From the NCBI RefSeq assembly GCF_000737245.1, contig NZ_JPQU01000025.1, positions 38,774 through 102,773 on the forward strand: a DNA stretch of 64,000 nucleotides, given 5' to 3'. Positions 18,467-28,501 of the stretch are shown piece by piece; the first letter of the stretch is position 1, and each line of letters opens with the position of its first letter. A program made the translations under genes and the position numbers. The notes below the pieces were generated by a model. That model did no database searches. It saw only the letters and a list, made by a program, of their open reading frames with translations, and was not told the origin of the DNA. This DNA comes from Pseudomonas syringae (GTDB lineage: Bacteria > Pseudomonadota > Gammaproteobacteria > Pseudomonadales > Pseudomonadaceae).

Positions 18467-18918
18467 TCCTGTAGCCCCTTATAAGCCTTGTGATGGCACG
18501 CTCGGCATTTATAACTCACCTCGAGTATTTATGAAACGGGACAAATCTCCGTCCCGTGAAGCACATCGCATAAGCGGTCTGATCACTGCGGGGACTGTTA
18601 CCGGATCGGCACTAATTGCAATCGCGCGCATGCTCGGTGTACAAATGCTCCCCTCGGAATTTTAAGGGCTGGCTGTTTGACTCCATCAGGAGCACGTCCG
18701 CGCTTTGAATCCGGCATTTTATGAATGTAGATCCGCCTCCTGCCGCTGCTGAAAATAGCAGGAGGTAAGCATCCTATTGGTAAGACGCGACATTTTTTTA
18801 TACCATCGCGCCTTCCCTATTCGTCGCCCCGAGCGGCTTCCGCCGCAGGTCTCGCCCGTTTTCCCGATAAAACCCGGCTTTGAGCACCTGCGGTCTGTTG
18901 CAAAAAAGGTAGTTAATA
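18467..18918. other. Divergent 452-base promoter region before argF
   Basis: It holds the promoters of the 96-residue gene and argF and contains a clear hairpin at 18736-18765. No further gene is convincing. An arginine-regulator site is expected here from known ArgR control of argF, but I could not identify one by eye. Confidence 0.45.
18736..18765 (+). promoter_or_regulatory. Hairpin in the argF leader
   Basis: CCTCCTGC and GCAGGAGG form a perfect 8-bp stem with a 14-base loop, about 155 bases before argF. The right arm looks like a ribosome-binding sequence held in the stem, but no long reading follows it. Confidence 0.35.
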
Positions 18919-19839
18919 ATGAACCCCAGGCACTTTCTCTCGATGATGGATTACAAGCCAGAAGAGCTCCTGCGCTTGATTCATCGCGGTGTAGAGCTCA
19001 AAGACCTGCGAAATCGTGGCGTGCTTTTCGAGCCGCTGAAAAGCCGTGTGCTGGGCATGGTGTTCGAGAAATCCTCGACACGTACCCGTGTTTCGTTTGA
19101 AGCCGGCATGATCCAGCTCGGGGGTCAGGCGATCTTTTTGTCGCCTCGGGATACTCAATTGGGCCGTGGCGAGCCGATTGGCGACGCCGCGCGAGTGCTT
19201 TCGAGCATGCTTGACGGTGTGATGATTCGGACTTTTGCCCACAGCAATCTGCTTGAGTTTGCCGCCAATTCCCGGGTACCGGTGATCAACGGCCTATCCG
19301 ATGATCTGCACCCCTGTCAGTTGCTGGCCGACATGCAAACCTTCCTTGAGCATCGCGGCTCCATCAAGGGCAAGACTGTTGCCTGGATTGGCGATGGCAA
19401 CAACATGTGCAACAGCTATATAGAAGCGGCGATCCAATTCGACTTCCAGTTGCGCGTCGCCTGCCCGGCAGGTTACGAGCCTAATCCTGAGTTCCTGGCA
19501 CTGGCCGGTGATCGGGTTACCGTGCTGCGCGACCCACGCGAAGCGGTTGCAGGCGCACACCTTGTCAGCACTGACGTCTGGACCTCCATGGGCCAGGAAG
19601 AAGAAACCGCCAAGCGCATCGCGTTGTTCACGCCGTTCCAGGTGACCCGCGAGCTGCTGGATCTGGCGGATTCTGAGGTGCTGTTCATGCACTGCCTGCC
19701 AGCCCACCGTGGCGAAGAAATCAGCGTCGACCTGCTGGATGATCCGCGCTCTGTAGCGTGGGATCAGGCCGAAAACCGTCTGCATGCTCAGAAAGCGCTG
19801 CTGGAGTTCCTGGTCGCGCCGTCCTGCCAGCCGGCATGA
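18919..19839 (+). CDS. argF: Anabolic ornithine carbamoyltransferase
   Basis: This 306-residue enzyme makes citrulline from ornithine and carbamoyl phosphate in arginine synthesis. The carbamoyl-phosphate motif STRTRVSFE (about residues 53-61), the ornithine loop with [13 protein letters not shown] (about 262-272) and [11 protein letters not shown] are present. The length matches anabolic ArgF and is shorter than catabolic ArcB. The stop overlaps the start of the next gene (ATGA), which implies coupled translation with an ABC ATPase of unknown substrate. Confidence 0.97.
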   Translation: MNPRHFLSMMDYKPEELLRLIHRGVELKDLRNRGVLFEPLKSRVLGMVFEKSSTRTRVSFEAGMIQLGGQAIFLSPRDTQLGRGEPIGDAARVLSSMLDGVMIRTFAHSNLLEFAANSRVPVINGLSDDLHPCQLLADMQTFLEHRGSIKGKTVAWIGDGNNMCNSYIEAAIQFDFQLRVACPAGYEPNPEFLALAGDRVTVLRDPREAVAGAHLVSTDVWTSMGQEEETAKRIALFTPFQVTRELLDLADSEVLFMHCLPAHRGEEISVDLLDDPRSVAWDQAENRLHAQKALLEFLVAPSCQPA

Positions 19840-20909
19840 GCCAGCCACTGCTGCTGAACCTGCACGATCTGGCCTGCGGTTATCAGGATCAGCGGGTGGT
19901 GCAGGATCTCAACCTGCACCTCAACGCGGGCGACATCGGTTGCCTGCTGGGGTCCTCCGGTTGCGGCAAAACTACTACTCTGCGTGCCATTGCAGGCTTT
20001 GAACCGGTCCACGCCGGGGAAATCACCCTGGCGGGGGAAGTCATTTCAAAACCGGGCTTTACCCTGCCCCCGGAGAAACGCCGGATCGGTATGGTTTTCC
20101 AGGACTACGCGCTGTTCCCGCACCTGAGTGTCGCCGAGAACATCGCCTTCGGTATTCGCAAACATCCTCGCCTCAAACAAGTGACTGAAGAGCTTTTGGA
20201 GCTGGTCAATCTCGCTGCGTTGGGCAAACGCTTCCCTCATGAACTGTCCGGCGGCCAGCAGCAGCGGGTTGCGCTGGCACGTGCCCTGGCACCCGAGCCG
20301 CAACTGTTGCTGCTCGACGAGCCGTTTTCCAACCTTGACGGCGAATTGCGCAGGCGCCTGAGCCATGAAGTACGAGACATCCTCAAGGCGCGCGGCACCA
20401 GTGCCATTCTGGTGACCCATGATCAGGAGGAGGCTTTCGCGGTAAGTGATCACGTTGGAGTTTTCAAGGAAGGTCGCCTTGAACAATGGGATACGCCTTA
20501 CAACCTGTATCACGAACCGCTGACGCCGTTTGTCGCCAGCTTTATTGGTCAGGGCTATTTCATACGCGGCTTGATGGTTGATCCTCAGTCGGTGCAAACC
20601 GAGCTGGGCGTACTGCAAGGCAACCGCGCCTACCCTGGCAGCAAAGGCAGTGCCGTCGAGGTTCTGCTTCGACCGGACGACATCGTCTATGCCCCGGACA
20701 GCGAACTCAAAGTCCGGGTGACGAGCAAGACCTTCCAGGGCGCATCAACCCTGTATCGCCTGCAACTGCCCACGGGCACTCAGCTTGAGGCCATCTTCCC
20801 CAGCCACGCCGACTATCAAGCCGGCGATCAGGTAGGCATCCAGGTTGCGGCGGAGCATCTGGTGTTGTTTCCGGTTGCGGGAAGTGTGCCGGTGCATAAG
20901 GCGGGCTGA
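19836..20909 (+). CDS. ABC transporter ATPase, FbpC/PotA-like, without adjacent permease
   Basis: This 357-residue protein is an importer-type ATPase with a C-terminal TOBE domain. Walker A is GSSGCGKTT (residues 39-47), the signature is LSGGQQQR (about 137), Walker B is [12 protein letters not shown], and the H-loop is LVTHDQEEA. The regulatory domain (about 240-357) resembles those of iron(III), polyamine or sulfate importers. No permease or binding protein lies nearby, so the substrate is open. The start is the ATG overlapping the argF stop. The argF-ATPase order matches PA3537-PA3538 of PAO1. Confidence 0.9.
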   Translation: MSQPLLLNLHDLACGYQDQRVVQDLNLHLNAGDIGCLLGSSGCGKTTTLRAIAGFEPVHAGEITLAGEVISKPGFTLPPEKRRIGMVFQDYALFPHLSVAENIAFGIRKHPRLKQVTEELLELVNLAALGKRFPHELSGGQQQRVALARALAPEPQLLLLDEPFSNLDGELRRRLSHEVRDILKARGTSAILVTHDQEEAFAVSDHVGVFKEGRLEQWDTPYNLYHEPLTPFVASFIGQGYFIRGLMVDPQSVQTELGVLQGNRAYPGSKGSAVEVLLRPDDIVYAPDSELKVRVTSKTFQGASTLYRLQLPTGTQLEAIFPSHADYQAGDQVGIQVAAEHLVLFPVAGSVPVHKAG

Positions 20910-20935
20910 ACCTGCCTTGGGGTGCACTTCAATCC

Positions 20936-21040
20936 CTGTGGGAGCGTGTGGGCGGCATTCCGACTTGCCCGCAATAAGGCTGGACCGGATTGACCTGATA
21001 TCTGCGATAGACCTATCGCGGGCAAGCACCGCTCCCACAG
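20936..21040. repeat. REPIN with extended left arm
   Basis: The right arm is the CGATA/TATCGCGGGCAAGCACCGCT type. The left arm carries an extra GGGCGGCATTCCGAC block, the same motif that lengthens the arms of the element at 43676-43797. Its loop (ATAAGGCTGGAC... CCTGATATCTGCG) is shared with 34566-34656. Confidence 0.83.
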
Positions 21041-21050
21041 AACCGTCAAC

Positions 21051-21521
21051 TCACCCCCGCCCAATCGGCGCGAAGATCGCATTGGTCTGTTCGGCCAGTA
21101 CCGCAGGCGATAACTCCACCTCAAGGCCGCGCCGTCCGGCACTGACGTAAATAGTCGTGAACGCTTCGGCGCTTTCGTCAATGAACGTGCGCAAGCGTTT
21201 CTTCTGGCCCAAGGGGCTGATGCCTCCCAACAGATAACCCGTTGAACGCTGCGCTGCTGCCGGATCAGCCATTTCGGTCTTCTTGGCCTTGGCAGCGCTC
21301 GCGAGGGCTTTCAGGTCCAGAGTGCCAATAACTGGCACCACCGCCACCAGCAACTCGCCTTTTTCGGTACTCGCCAACAGGGTTTTGAATACCTGCGCAG
21401 GCTCAAGACCAAGCTTTTCGGCGGCCTCCAGCCCATAAGAAGCAGCCTTGGGGTCGTGCTCATAGCTGTGGATATGATGTTCGGCGCGAACTTTTTTCAA
21501 CAAATCCAATGCGGGCGTCAT
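21051..21521 (-). CDS. ybaK: Cys-tRNA(Pro)/Cys-tRNA(Cys) deacylase YbaK
   Basis: This 156-residue protein belongs to the YbaK/EbsC editing family, which hydrolyses mischarged Cys-tRNA(Pro) and so protects translation. Family segments are KTLLASTEKGELLVAVVPV, the lysine-bearing KAKKTEMADP and GYLLGGISPLGQKKRLRTFID (the G-G-I-S-P loop). I chose the ATG giving MTPALDLLKKVRAEH, the family start, over one eight codons upstream. It is convergent with the ABC ATPase across a REPIN. Confidence 0.95.
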   Translation of the reverse strand: MTPALDLLKKVRAEHHIHSYEHDPKAASYGLEAAEKLGLEPAQVFKTLLASTEKGELLVAVVPVIGTLDLKALASAAKAKKTEMADPAAAQRSTGYLLGGISPLGQKKRLRTFIDESAEAFTTIYVSAGRRGLEVELSPAVLAEQTNAIFAPIGRG

Positions 21522-21732
21522 GCGGCACTCCAGAGTGAAGGGCAAACTGTTCCAAGCGGGTTACTTTAAGCGATCTTCGCCCGATATGCCGCGTATTGGC
21601 GGGCCCTCCGGACAATAACCACAGCAATAAACATACATTTCCTACGGCACGAATCAACGCAAGCAGCGCCTGCCCGCTCAGAATCGGTCGCACCGTTCAT
21701 TTTGACCTTTGACAGCATTCATTCATGTCTAT

Positions 21733-21756
21733 ATTTTTTCGTTTTCGAAAACGTAC
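21733..21756 (+). promoter_or_regulatory. Putative GlpR operator before glpF
   Basis: The perfect palindrome CGTTTTCGAAAACG (21740-21753) lies about 125 bases before glpF. It resembles the DeoR-family GlpR operator pattern (TTTTCG-centre-CGAAAA). The gene for GlpR lies in the same cluster. Confidence 0.55.
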
Positions 21757-21855
21757 TGGAACTTTAGTCCTTACAAAGGTCGAACCGATGTCGGGGATGG
21801 GGTATTCCCCGAGAGGTAAAAAATGAGCACTGGTGAATTTCACACAGCGCCGCAA

Positions 21856-21863
21856 AAGAACAA
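21856..21863 (+). promoter_or_regulatory. Hfq/Crc-like A-rich motif before glpF
   Basis: AAGAACAA fits the catabolite-activity motif AANAANAA exactly and lies within a longer A-rich run directly before the glpF ribosome site. This position suits translational repression by Hfq and Crc. Confidence 0.5.
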
Positions 21864-21877
21864 AAAATGAGGTTTCC

Positions 21878-22732
21878 ATGACGATCGAACTGCAACAACC
21901 CACGTTGAAAGGCCAGTGTGTCGCTGAGTTTCTCGGCACTGCCCTGATGATTTTTTTCGGCACAGGATGTGTTGCGGCGCTCAAGGTCGGGGGTGCCAGC
22001 TTTGGCCAATGGGAGATCAGCATTATCTGGGGCTTGGCTGTCGCCATGGCCATTTATTTAAGCGCAGGCGTTTCCGGCGCTCACCTGAACCCGGCGGTCA
22101 GCATTGCCCTGAGCCTGTTCGCCGGTTTCGAGAAGCGCAAATTGCCGTTCTACATCGCGGCTCAAGTCGCAGGTGCGTTCTGCGGCGCGGGCCTTGTTTA
22201 TTTGCTGTATAGCAGCCTTTTCTTCGAATTCGAACAAGCTCACCAGATGATACGCGGCTCATTACAAAGTCTGGAGCTGGCGTCAGCCTTCTCAACCTAC
22301 CCCAACCCGGCCATTTCCGTCGCCCAGGCGGCGCTGGTTGAAGGTGTGATTACCGCCATCCTGATGTGCGTGATCATGTCCCTGACTGACGACAATAACG
22401 GCTTGCCTCGTGGCGCTCTGGCCCCTCTGCTCATCGGTCTGCTAGTAGCGCTGATTGGAGCCTCCATGGGCCCGTTGACCGGCTTCGCCATGAACCCGGC
22501 GCGGGATTTCGGTCCTAAACTGATGACATTTCTGGCAGGCTGGGACGAAGTGGCATTTACCGGTACTCGTGATATTCCTTACTTTCTGATTCCGATTTTC
22601 GCGCCGATTCTCGGTGCCTGCGTCGGTGCTGCCGGTTATCGTGCGCTGATTGCGCGACACCTTCCCCAAGCGGCTACGCAAGAAGAAGCAAACGTAGAGG
22701 CGGCTTCCGGAAAAGTCTCGGCACCGTACTGA
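21878..22732 (+). CDS. glpF: Glycerol uptake facilitator (aquaglyceroporin)
   Basis: This 284-residue inner-membrane channel lets glycerol diffuse into the cell. It has the six-helix MIP fold, with NPA boxes in GAHLNPAVS (residues 71-73) and FAMNPARDFGP (about 205); the aspartate after the second box marks glycerol facilitators. I chose the ATG giving MTIELQQP because it follows ATGAGGTTTCC; an upstream in-frame ATG lies in the leader. It opens the glpF-glpK-glpR cluster, and a GlpR-like palindrome and a Crc-like motif precede it. Confidence 0.97.
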   Translation: MTIELQQPTLKGQCVAEFLGTALMIFFGTGCVAALKVGGASFGQWEISIIWGLAVAMAIYLSAGVSGAHLNPAVSIALSLFAGFEKRKLPFYIAAQVAGAFCGAGLVYLLYSSLFFEFEQAHQMIRGSLQSLELASAFSTYPNPAISVAQAALVEGVITAILMCVIMSLTDDNNGLPRGALAPLLIGLLVALIGASMGPLTGFAMNPARDFGPKLMTFLAGWDEVAFTGTRDIPYFLIPIFAPILGACVGAAGYRALIARHLPQAATQEEANVEAASGKVSAPY

Positions 22733-22756
22733 ATTCGCTCGCCATATCTGAAATGA

Positions 22757-24292
<1,536 letters not shown>

Positions 24293-24405
24293 TCTGGGTA
24301 TGAGCAGGACGGGAGTTAGGTTCAGGACGTGAGTTTCCGGCTGACAGGCCTCAGCGCCTGCGGCATGATGGTCGCCATTTGGCGGCCTGAAGGACACTCA
24401 CAACA

Positions 24406-25161
24406 ATGAACCTGCCACCCCGTCAGCAGCAGATCCTCGAACTGGTTCGTGAACGCGGCTATGTGAGCATCGAGGAGATGGCCACGCTGTTCGTCGTGAC
24501 CCCGCAAACCATCCGCCGGGATATCAATCAGCTCGCAGAATCGAACCTGTTGCGCCGCTATCACGGCGGCGCGGCTTATGACTCGAGCATTGAAAACACC
24601 GCCTACGCCATGCGCGCCGATCAGATGCGCGATGAAAAACAGCGGATAGCCGAAGCGATTGCGGCGCAGATCCCCGATCATGCCTCCCTGTTCATCAACA
24701 TCGGCACCACCACCGAATCCATCGCCCGCGCCCTGCTCAACCACAACAACCTGAAAATCATCACCAACAACCTGCATGTAGCATCGATTCTGAGCGCCAA
24801 GGATGACTTCGAAGTCTTGCTGGCTGGCGGCAACGTGCGTCGCGATGGTGGTGTAGTGGGTCAGGCCAGCGTCGACTTTATCAATCAGTTCAAGGTCGAC
24901 TTTGCTCTGGTGGGTATTAGCGGTATCGACGAAGACGGCAGCCTGCTGGATTTCGATTACCAGGAAGTGCGCGTTTCCCAGGCGATCATCGCCAATGCCC
25001 GGCAAGTGATTCTGGCTGCGGACTCCAGCAAGTTCGGCCGCAACGCCATGGTCCGCCTCGGATCGATCAGCCTGATTGATTGCCTGGTCACCGATCAGGC
25101 GCCGGTTCCGGCGCTGATGCAACTGCTGGCGCAGAACAAGATTCGGTTGGAAGTGGTTTAA
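24406..25161 (+). CDS. glpR: Glycerol-3-phosphate regulon repressor
   Basis: This 251-residue DeoR-family repressor should bind operators before glpF and glpD and leave DNA when glycerol 3-phosphate binds. The N-terminal winged helix (residues 1-57) contains [18 protein letters not shown]. The sugar-phosphate sensor domain has [15 protein letters not shown] and [13 protein letters not shown]. It lies between glpK and glpD, the usual pseudomonad order, and two operator-like sites in the cluster fit its family. Confidence 0.97.
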   Translation: MNLPPRQQQILELVRERGYVSIEEMATLFVVTPQTIRRDINQLAESNLLRRYHGGAAYDSSIENTAYAMRADQMRDEKQRIAEAIAAQIPDHASLFINIGTTTESIARALLNHNNLKIITNNLHVASILSAKDDFEVLLAGGNVRRDGGVVGQASVDFINQFKVDFALVGISGIDEDGSLLDFDYQEVRVSQAIIANARQVILAADSSKFGRNAMVRLGSISLIDCLVTDQAPVPALMQLLAQNKIRLEVV

Positions 25162-25176
25162 AATCCAGCGCAATCC

Positions 25177-25268
25177 CTGTTGGAGCGAGGCTTGCCCGCG
25201 AAGAACGATGACGCGATATGCCTGACAAACCGCGGAGCCTGATTCGCGGGCAAGCCTCGCTCCAACAG
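25177..25268. repeat. REPIN between glpR and glpD
   Basis: The arms are of the TTGGAGCGAGGCTTGCCCGC type. The loop begins GAACGATGACGCGATATGCC, also seen with small changes at 52169-52260 and 57638-57728. Confidence 0.85.
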
Positions 25269-25387
25269 GTACCTCCTTCGCTTACCCCATTCCCATGTTC
25301 ATTTTTGTTCCTTTTCTCCCTTCCAATCAGTATTTTCAATGAATGCCGACTGGAAGCCCCGTCACTATTGAGCTATGATTTTCGGAA

Positions 25388-25424
25388 ATGAACATAAATG
25401 TTCGAATTCAATGTTCGAACGATA
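25388..25424 (+). promoter_or_regulatory. GlpR operator array before glpD
   Basis: Three ATGTTCG/CGAACAT-type half-sites crowd together: GAACATAAATGTTC, then ATGTTCGAATTC, then AATGTTCGAACG. The halves match the E. coli GlpR operator consensus. They lie 20-55 bases before the glpD start, where a repressor would block transcription. Confidence 0.6.
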
Positions 25425-25442
25425 AACTCAGGAGGCTCTCCG

Positions 25443-26981
25443 ATGCCCCATTCCACCTTGCCAACGCCACCACTCTCCGAGGTCTACGACATCGCCGTCA
25501 TTGGTGGCGGTATCAATGGGGTCGGGATCGCAGCAGATGCCTCTGGCCGGGGTTTGTCCGTGTTCCTTTGCGAAAAAGACGACCTTGCCAGCCATACCTC
25601 GTCGGCCAGCAGCAAGCTGATCCATGGCGGCCTGCGCTATCTGGAACATTACGAATTCCGCCTGGTGCGTGAAGCCTTGGCCGAACGCGAAGTGCTGTTG
25701 GCCAAAGCACCGCACATCGTCAAGCCCATGCGTTTCGTATTGCCCCATCGCCCGCACTTGCGTCCGGCGTGGATGATTCGTGCCGGCCTGTTTCTTTATG
25801 ACCACTTGGGCAAGCGCGAAAAGCTGCCAGGCTCGCGCAATCTTCGCTTTGGCAGTGACAGCCCGCTGAAATCGAACATTACCCGTGGCTTCGAATACTC
25901 TGACTGCTGGGTAGATGACGCCCGCCTCGTGGTACTCAACGCCATGGCCGCCCGTGAAAACGGCGCACACATTCATACCCAGACCCGTTGCCTGAATGCT
26001 CGTCGCAGCCACGGCCTGTGGCACCTGCACATGGAGCGATCTGACGGCACGCTGTTTTCGATCCGCGCAAAGGCGCTGGTCAACGCGGCCGGTCCGTGGG
26101 TCGCCAAGTTCATCCGTGATGACTTGAAGCTGGATTCGCCGTACGGCATTCGCCTGATTCAGGGCAGCCACCTGATCGTGCCGAAACTGTACGAGGGCGA
26201 GAACGCATTCATCCTGCAGAACGAAGATCAGCGCATCGTCTTTGCGATCCCGTATCTGGAACGCTTTACCATCATCGGTACCACTGACCGCGAGTATCAA
26301 GGCGATCCGAACAAGGTCGAGATTACTGATGGCGAGATGGACTACATGCTCAAAGTGGCCAACGACCACTTCAAAAAGCAGCTGAGCCGCGATGACGTTA
26401 TCAATACATGGTCTGGTGTCCGTCCGCTGTGCAATGACGAATCGGATAATCCTTCAGCTATTACCCGCGACTACACCCTGTCGTTGTCCGGCAGCGCCGA
26501 TGAAGCGCCAATCCTTTCGGTGTTCGGCGGCAAGCTGACCACCTACCGCAAGCTGGCAGAATCGGCCATGGCGCAACTGGCTCCGTTCTTCAAGAACATG
26601 AAGCCAAGCTGGACGGCCAATGCGAGCCTGCCGGGCGGCGAAGACATGACGACTCCCGCCGAGTTGAGCGCCGAGTTAACCAAGCGCTTCGCCTGGTTGC
26701 CTGCGGAGATCGCTCAGCGCTGGGCTCGCACTTACGGCAGCCGCAGCTGGCGCCTGCTGGACGGCGTGCAAAGTATTGCGGACATGGGCGATAACCTTGG
26801 CGCTGGCCTGTACACCCGGGAAGTTGATTACCTGTGCAGCACCGAATGGGCGACGGCGGCAGAAGACATCCTGTGGCGTCGCAGCAAGCTTGGCCTGTTC
26901 ATGACCGCCGAAGAGCGCGCCGGTGTTCAACAGTACCTCGACACCGTGGCCCGGAATAAAGGCGCGTTCGCAGCGGCGTGA
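25443..26981 (+). CDS. glpD: Aerobic glycerol-3-phosphate dehydrogenase
   Basis: This 512-residue flavoenzyme oxidises sn-glycerol 3-phosphate to dihydroxyacetone phosphate at the inner membrane and passes electrons to quinone. The FAD loop is VIGGGINGVGIAADASGRG (about residues 19-37), followed by SSKLIHGGLRYLEH. The C-terminal domain around GGKLTTYRKLAE is family-typical. I chose the ATG giving MPHSTLPTPP because AGGAGG lies just before it. It is the last gene of the glycerol cluster and has its own operator array. Confidence 0.97.
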   Translation: MPHSTLPTPPLSEVYDIAVIGGGINGVGIAADASGRGLSVFLCEKDDLASHTSSASSKLIHGGLRYLEHYEFRLVREALAEREVLLAKAPHIVKPMRFVLPHRPHLRPAWMIRAGLFLYDHLGKREKLPGSRNLRFGSDSPLKSNITRGFEYSDCWVDDARLVVLNAMAARENGAHIHTQTRCLNARRSHGLWHLHMERSDGTLFSIRAKALVNAAGPWVAKFIRDDLKLDSPYGIRLIQGSHLIVPKLYEGENAFILQNEDQRIVFAIPYLERFTIIGTTDREYQGDPNKVEITDGEMDYMLKVANDHFKKQLSRDDVINTWSGVRPLCNDESDNPSAITRDYTLSLSGSADEAPILSVFGGKLTTYRKLAESAMAQLAPFFKNMKPSWTANASLPGGEDMTTPAELSAELTKRFAWLPAEIAQRWARTYGSRSWRLLDGVQSIADMGDNLGAGLYTREVDYLCSTEWATAAEDILWRRSKLGLFMTAEERAGVQQYLDTVARNKGAFAAA

Positions 26982-26997
26982 GGCAACTCCCTACCCC

Positions 26998-27088
26998 TGT
27001 AGGAGCGCACGAGCAACGCGAGGCCGCGATGGCGGTTTGTCAGGCAGACCGCTATCGCGGGCCTCGTAACCTCGGTGCGCTCTCACAG
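26998..27088. repeat. Divergent REPIN after glpD
   Basis: The arms (GTAGGAGCGCACGAGCAACG and the matching right arm) deviate from the other elements, and the inner stem GATGGCGGT... ACCGCTATC is long. It starts 17 bases after the glpD stop. Confidence 0.75.
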
Positions 27089-27120
27089 GATTTTGAGCTA
27101 TTCCTGAAAAAAAGCAGAAC

Positions 27121-27212
27121 CTGTAGAAGTGAGCTTGCTCGCGATAGCGTCCGGTCAGCCAATAGCTATGTTGACAGTCCCGACGCTATCGCGAGCAAGC
27201 TCACTCCTACAG
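27121..27212. repeat. REPIN before the aat promoter
   Basis: The arms GTAGAAGTGAGCTTGCTCGC and their complement extend into the loop, giving a stem of over 30 bp. It ends 23 bases before the first AauR-type box. Confidence 0.83.
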
Positions 27213-27234
27213 GACTTATGCAATTCCCCACCCA

Positions 27235-27279
27235 TTCGGATTCCCGAACACCCCCTCCCCTTTAGTTCGGCATCCCGGA
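27235..27279 (+). promoter_or_regulatory. Two AauR-type boxes before aatJ
   Basis: TTCGGATTCCCGAA (27235-27248) fits the AauR box TTCGG-N4-CCGAA exactly. TTCGGCATCCCGGA (27266-27279) differs in one base. The starts are 31 bases apart, about three helical turns, and lie roughly 100-150 bases before the expected transcription start. Confidence 0.75.
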
Positions 27280-27356
27280 CGCCACCGTCTCGCTCCCGAT
27301 CAGCGCAAAAAATAAAACCTCTTTAAAATCAGTTGATTAACCACGACACACCGCCT

Positions 27357-27372
27357 TGGCACGCCTTCTGCT
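27357..27372 (+). promoter_or_regulatory. Sigma-54 promoter of aatJ
   Basis: TGGCACGCCTTCTGCT matches the -24/-12 consensus (TGGCAC-N5-TTGC) with GG and GC ten bases apart. One base differs in the -12 box. It fits control by the adjacent enhancer-binding protein AauR. Confidence 0.78.
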
Positions 27373-27474
27373 CTACACTTTATGTCGATCGCTTTATCTG
27401 TAGCCTTAGTCTGATGGCCGCTGCTGAAGTCATCGCCTTAACAGGCGGACCACTTACTGTTCAGGTCCCATAAA

Positions 27475-27482
27475 AAAAACAA
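27475..27482 (+). promoter_or_regulatory. Hfq/Crc-like A-rich motif before aatJ
   Basis: AAAAACAA within a run of A fits AANAANAA and lies about 16 bases before the start codon, directly upstream of the ribosome site CCGAGGA. Confidence 0.45.
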
Positions 27483-27498
27483 ATCCGAGGATAAATAG

Positions 27499-28413
27499 AT
27501 GCGCATCGTTCCCCATCTTCTGGGCGCAGCAATCGCTGCTGCTCTGATCAGCACTCCAGTTTTCGCCGCTGAATTGACCGGCACACTGAAGAAAATCAAG
27601 GAATCCGGCCAAATCACCCTCGGGCACCGCGATGCTTCGATCCCGTTCTCTTATATCGCTGACGCGTCCGGTGTTCCGGTCGGCTACTCCCACGATATCC
27701 AGCTGAAAATCGTCGAAGCCATCAAGAAAGACCTGGACATGCCGGACCTGAAGGTCAAGTACAACCTGGTCACCTCGCAGACCCGTATCCCGCTGGTGCA
27801 GAACGGCACTGTCGACGTTGAGTGTGGCTCGACCACCAACAACGTTGAACGCCAGCAGCAAGTCGATTTCTCGGTCGGCATCTTCGAAATCGGTACCCGT
27901 CTGCTGTCCAAGGCTGACTCGTCTTACAAAGATTTCGGCGACCTGAAAGGCAAGAACGTCGTGACCACCGCTGGCACCACGTCCGAGCGCATCCTCAAGG
28001 CGATGAACGCCGACAAGCAGATGGGCATGAACGTGATCTCCGCCAAGGACCACGGCGAATCCTTCCAGATGCTGGAATCAGGCCGCGCTGTGGCTTTCAT
28101 GATGGACGACGCCTTGCTGGCCGGTGAAATGGCCAAGGCCAAGAAGCCGACCGATTGGGCCGTGACCGGTACGCCTCAGTCGTACGAAATCTACGGCTGC
28201 ATGGTGCGCAAAGGCGACGAGCCGTTCAAGAAAGCGGTAGACGACGCCATCGTTGCGACCTACAAGTCGGGCGAAATCAACAAGATCTACGACAAATGGT
28301 TCCAGGCGCCCATCCCGCCAAAAGGCTTGAACCTGAACTTCCCGATGAGCGACGAGCTGAAAAAACTGATCGCTGAACCGACTGATAAAGCGGCTGACGA
28401 TAAAAAGGCTTAA
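27499..28413 (+). CDS. aatJ: Glutamate/aspartate ABC transporter binding protein
   Basis: This 304-residue periplasmic protein binds acidic amino acids for the AatQMP importer. A signal peptide of about 23 residues ends STPVFA-AE. The mature part is a family 3 solute-binding protein with GHRDASIPFSYIAD, PLVQNGTVDVECGSTTN and the arginine and glycine-rich ligand segments typical of GltI. It heads the operon, and a hairpin separates it from the permease genes. AauR-type boxes and a sigma-54 promoter lie upstream. Confidence 0.95.
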   Translation: MRIVPHLLGAAIAAALISTPVFAAELTGTLKKIKESGQITLGHRDASIPFSYIADASGVPVGYSHDIQLKIVEAIKKDLDMPDLKVKYNLVTSQTRIPLVQNGTVDVECGSTTNNVERQQQVDFSVGIFEIGTRLLSKADSSYKDFGDLKGKNVVTTAGTTSERILKAMNADKQMGMNVISAKDHGESFQMLESGRAVAFMMDDALLAGEMAKAKKPTDWAVTGTPQSYEIYGCMVRKGDEPFKKAVDDAIVATYKSGEINKIYDKWFQAPIPPKGLNLNFPMSDELKKLIAEPTDKAADDKKA

Positions 28414-28433
28414 TCGCCCATAACAAAGCTACT

Positions 28434-28459
28434 CCCGAGACAGCCTTGGCTGTCTCGGG
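28434..28459 (+). terminator. Intercistronic hairpin between aatJ and aatQ
   Basis: CCCGAGACAGCC and GGCTGTCTCGGG form an almost unbroken stem. No T-run follows, so partial termination or protection of the aatJ mRNA end is likely, giving excess binding protein over permease. Confidence 0.7.
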
Positions 28460-28501
28460 TTGCCGTTGCGCGTATCTGGATCGATCAGAGGGGAGACCCT
28501 G

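Noticed and set aside
18736..18765. argF leader hairpin as an arginine attenuator
   Set aside because: There is no T-run after the stem and no Arg-rich leader peptide; it is kept only as a hairpin.
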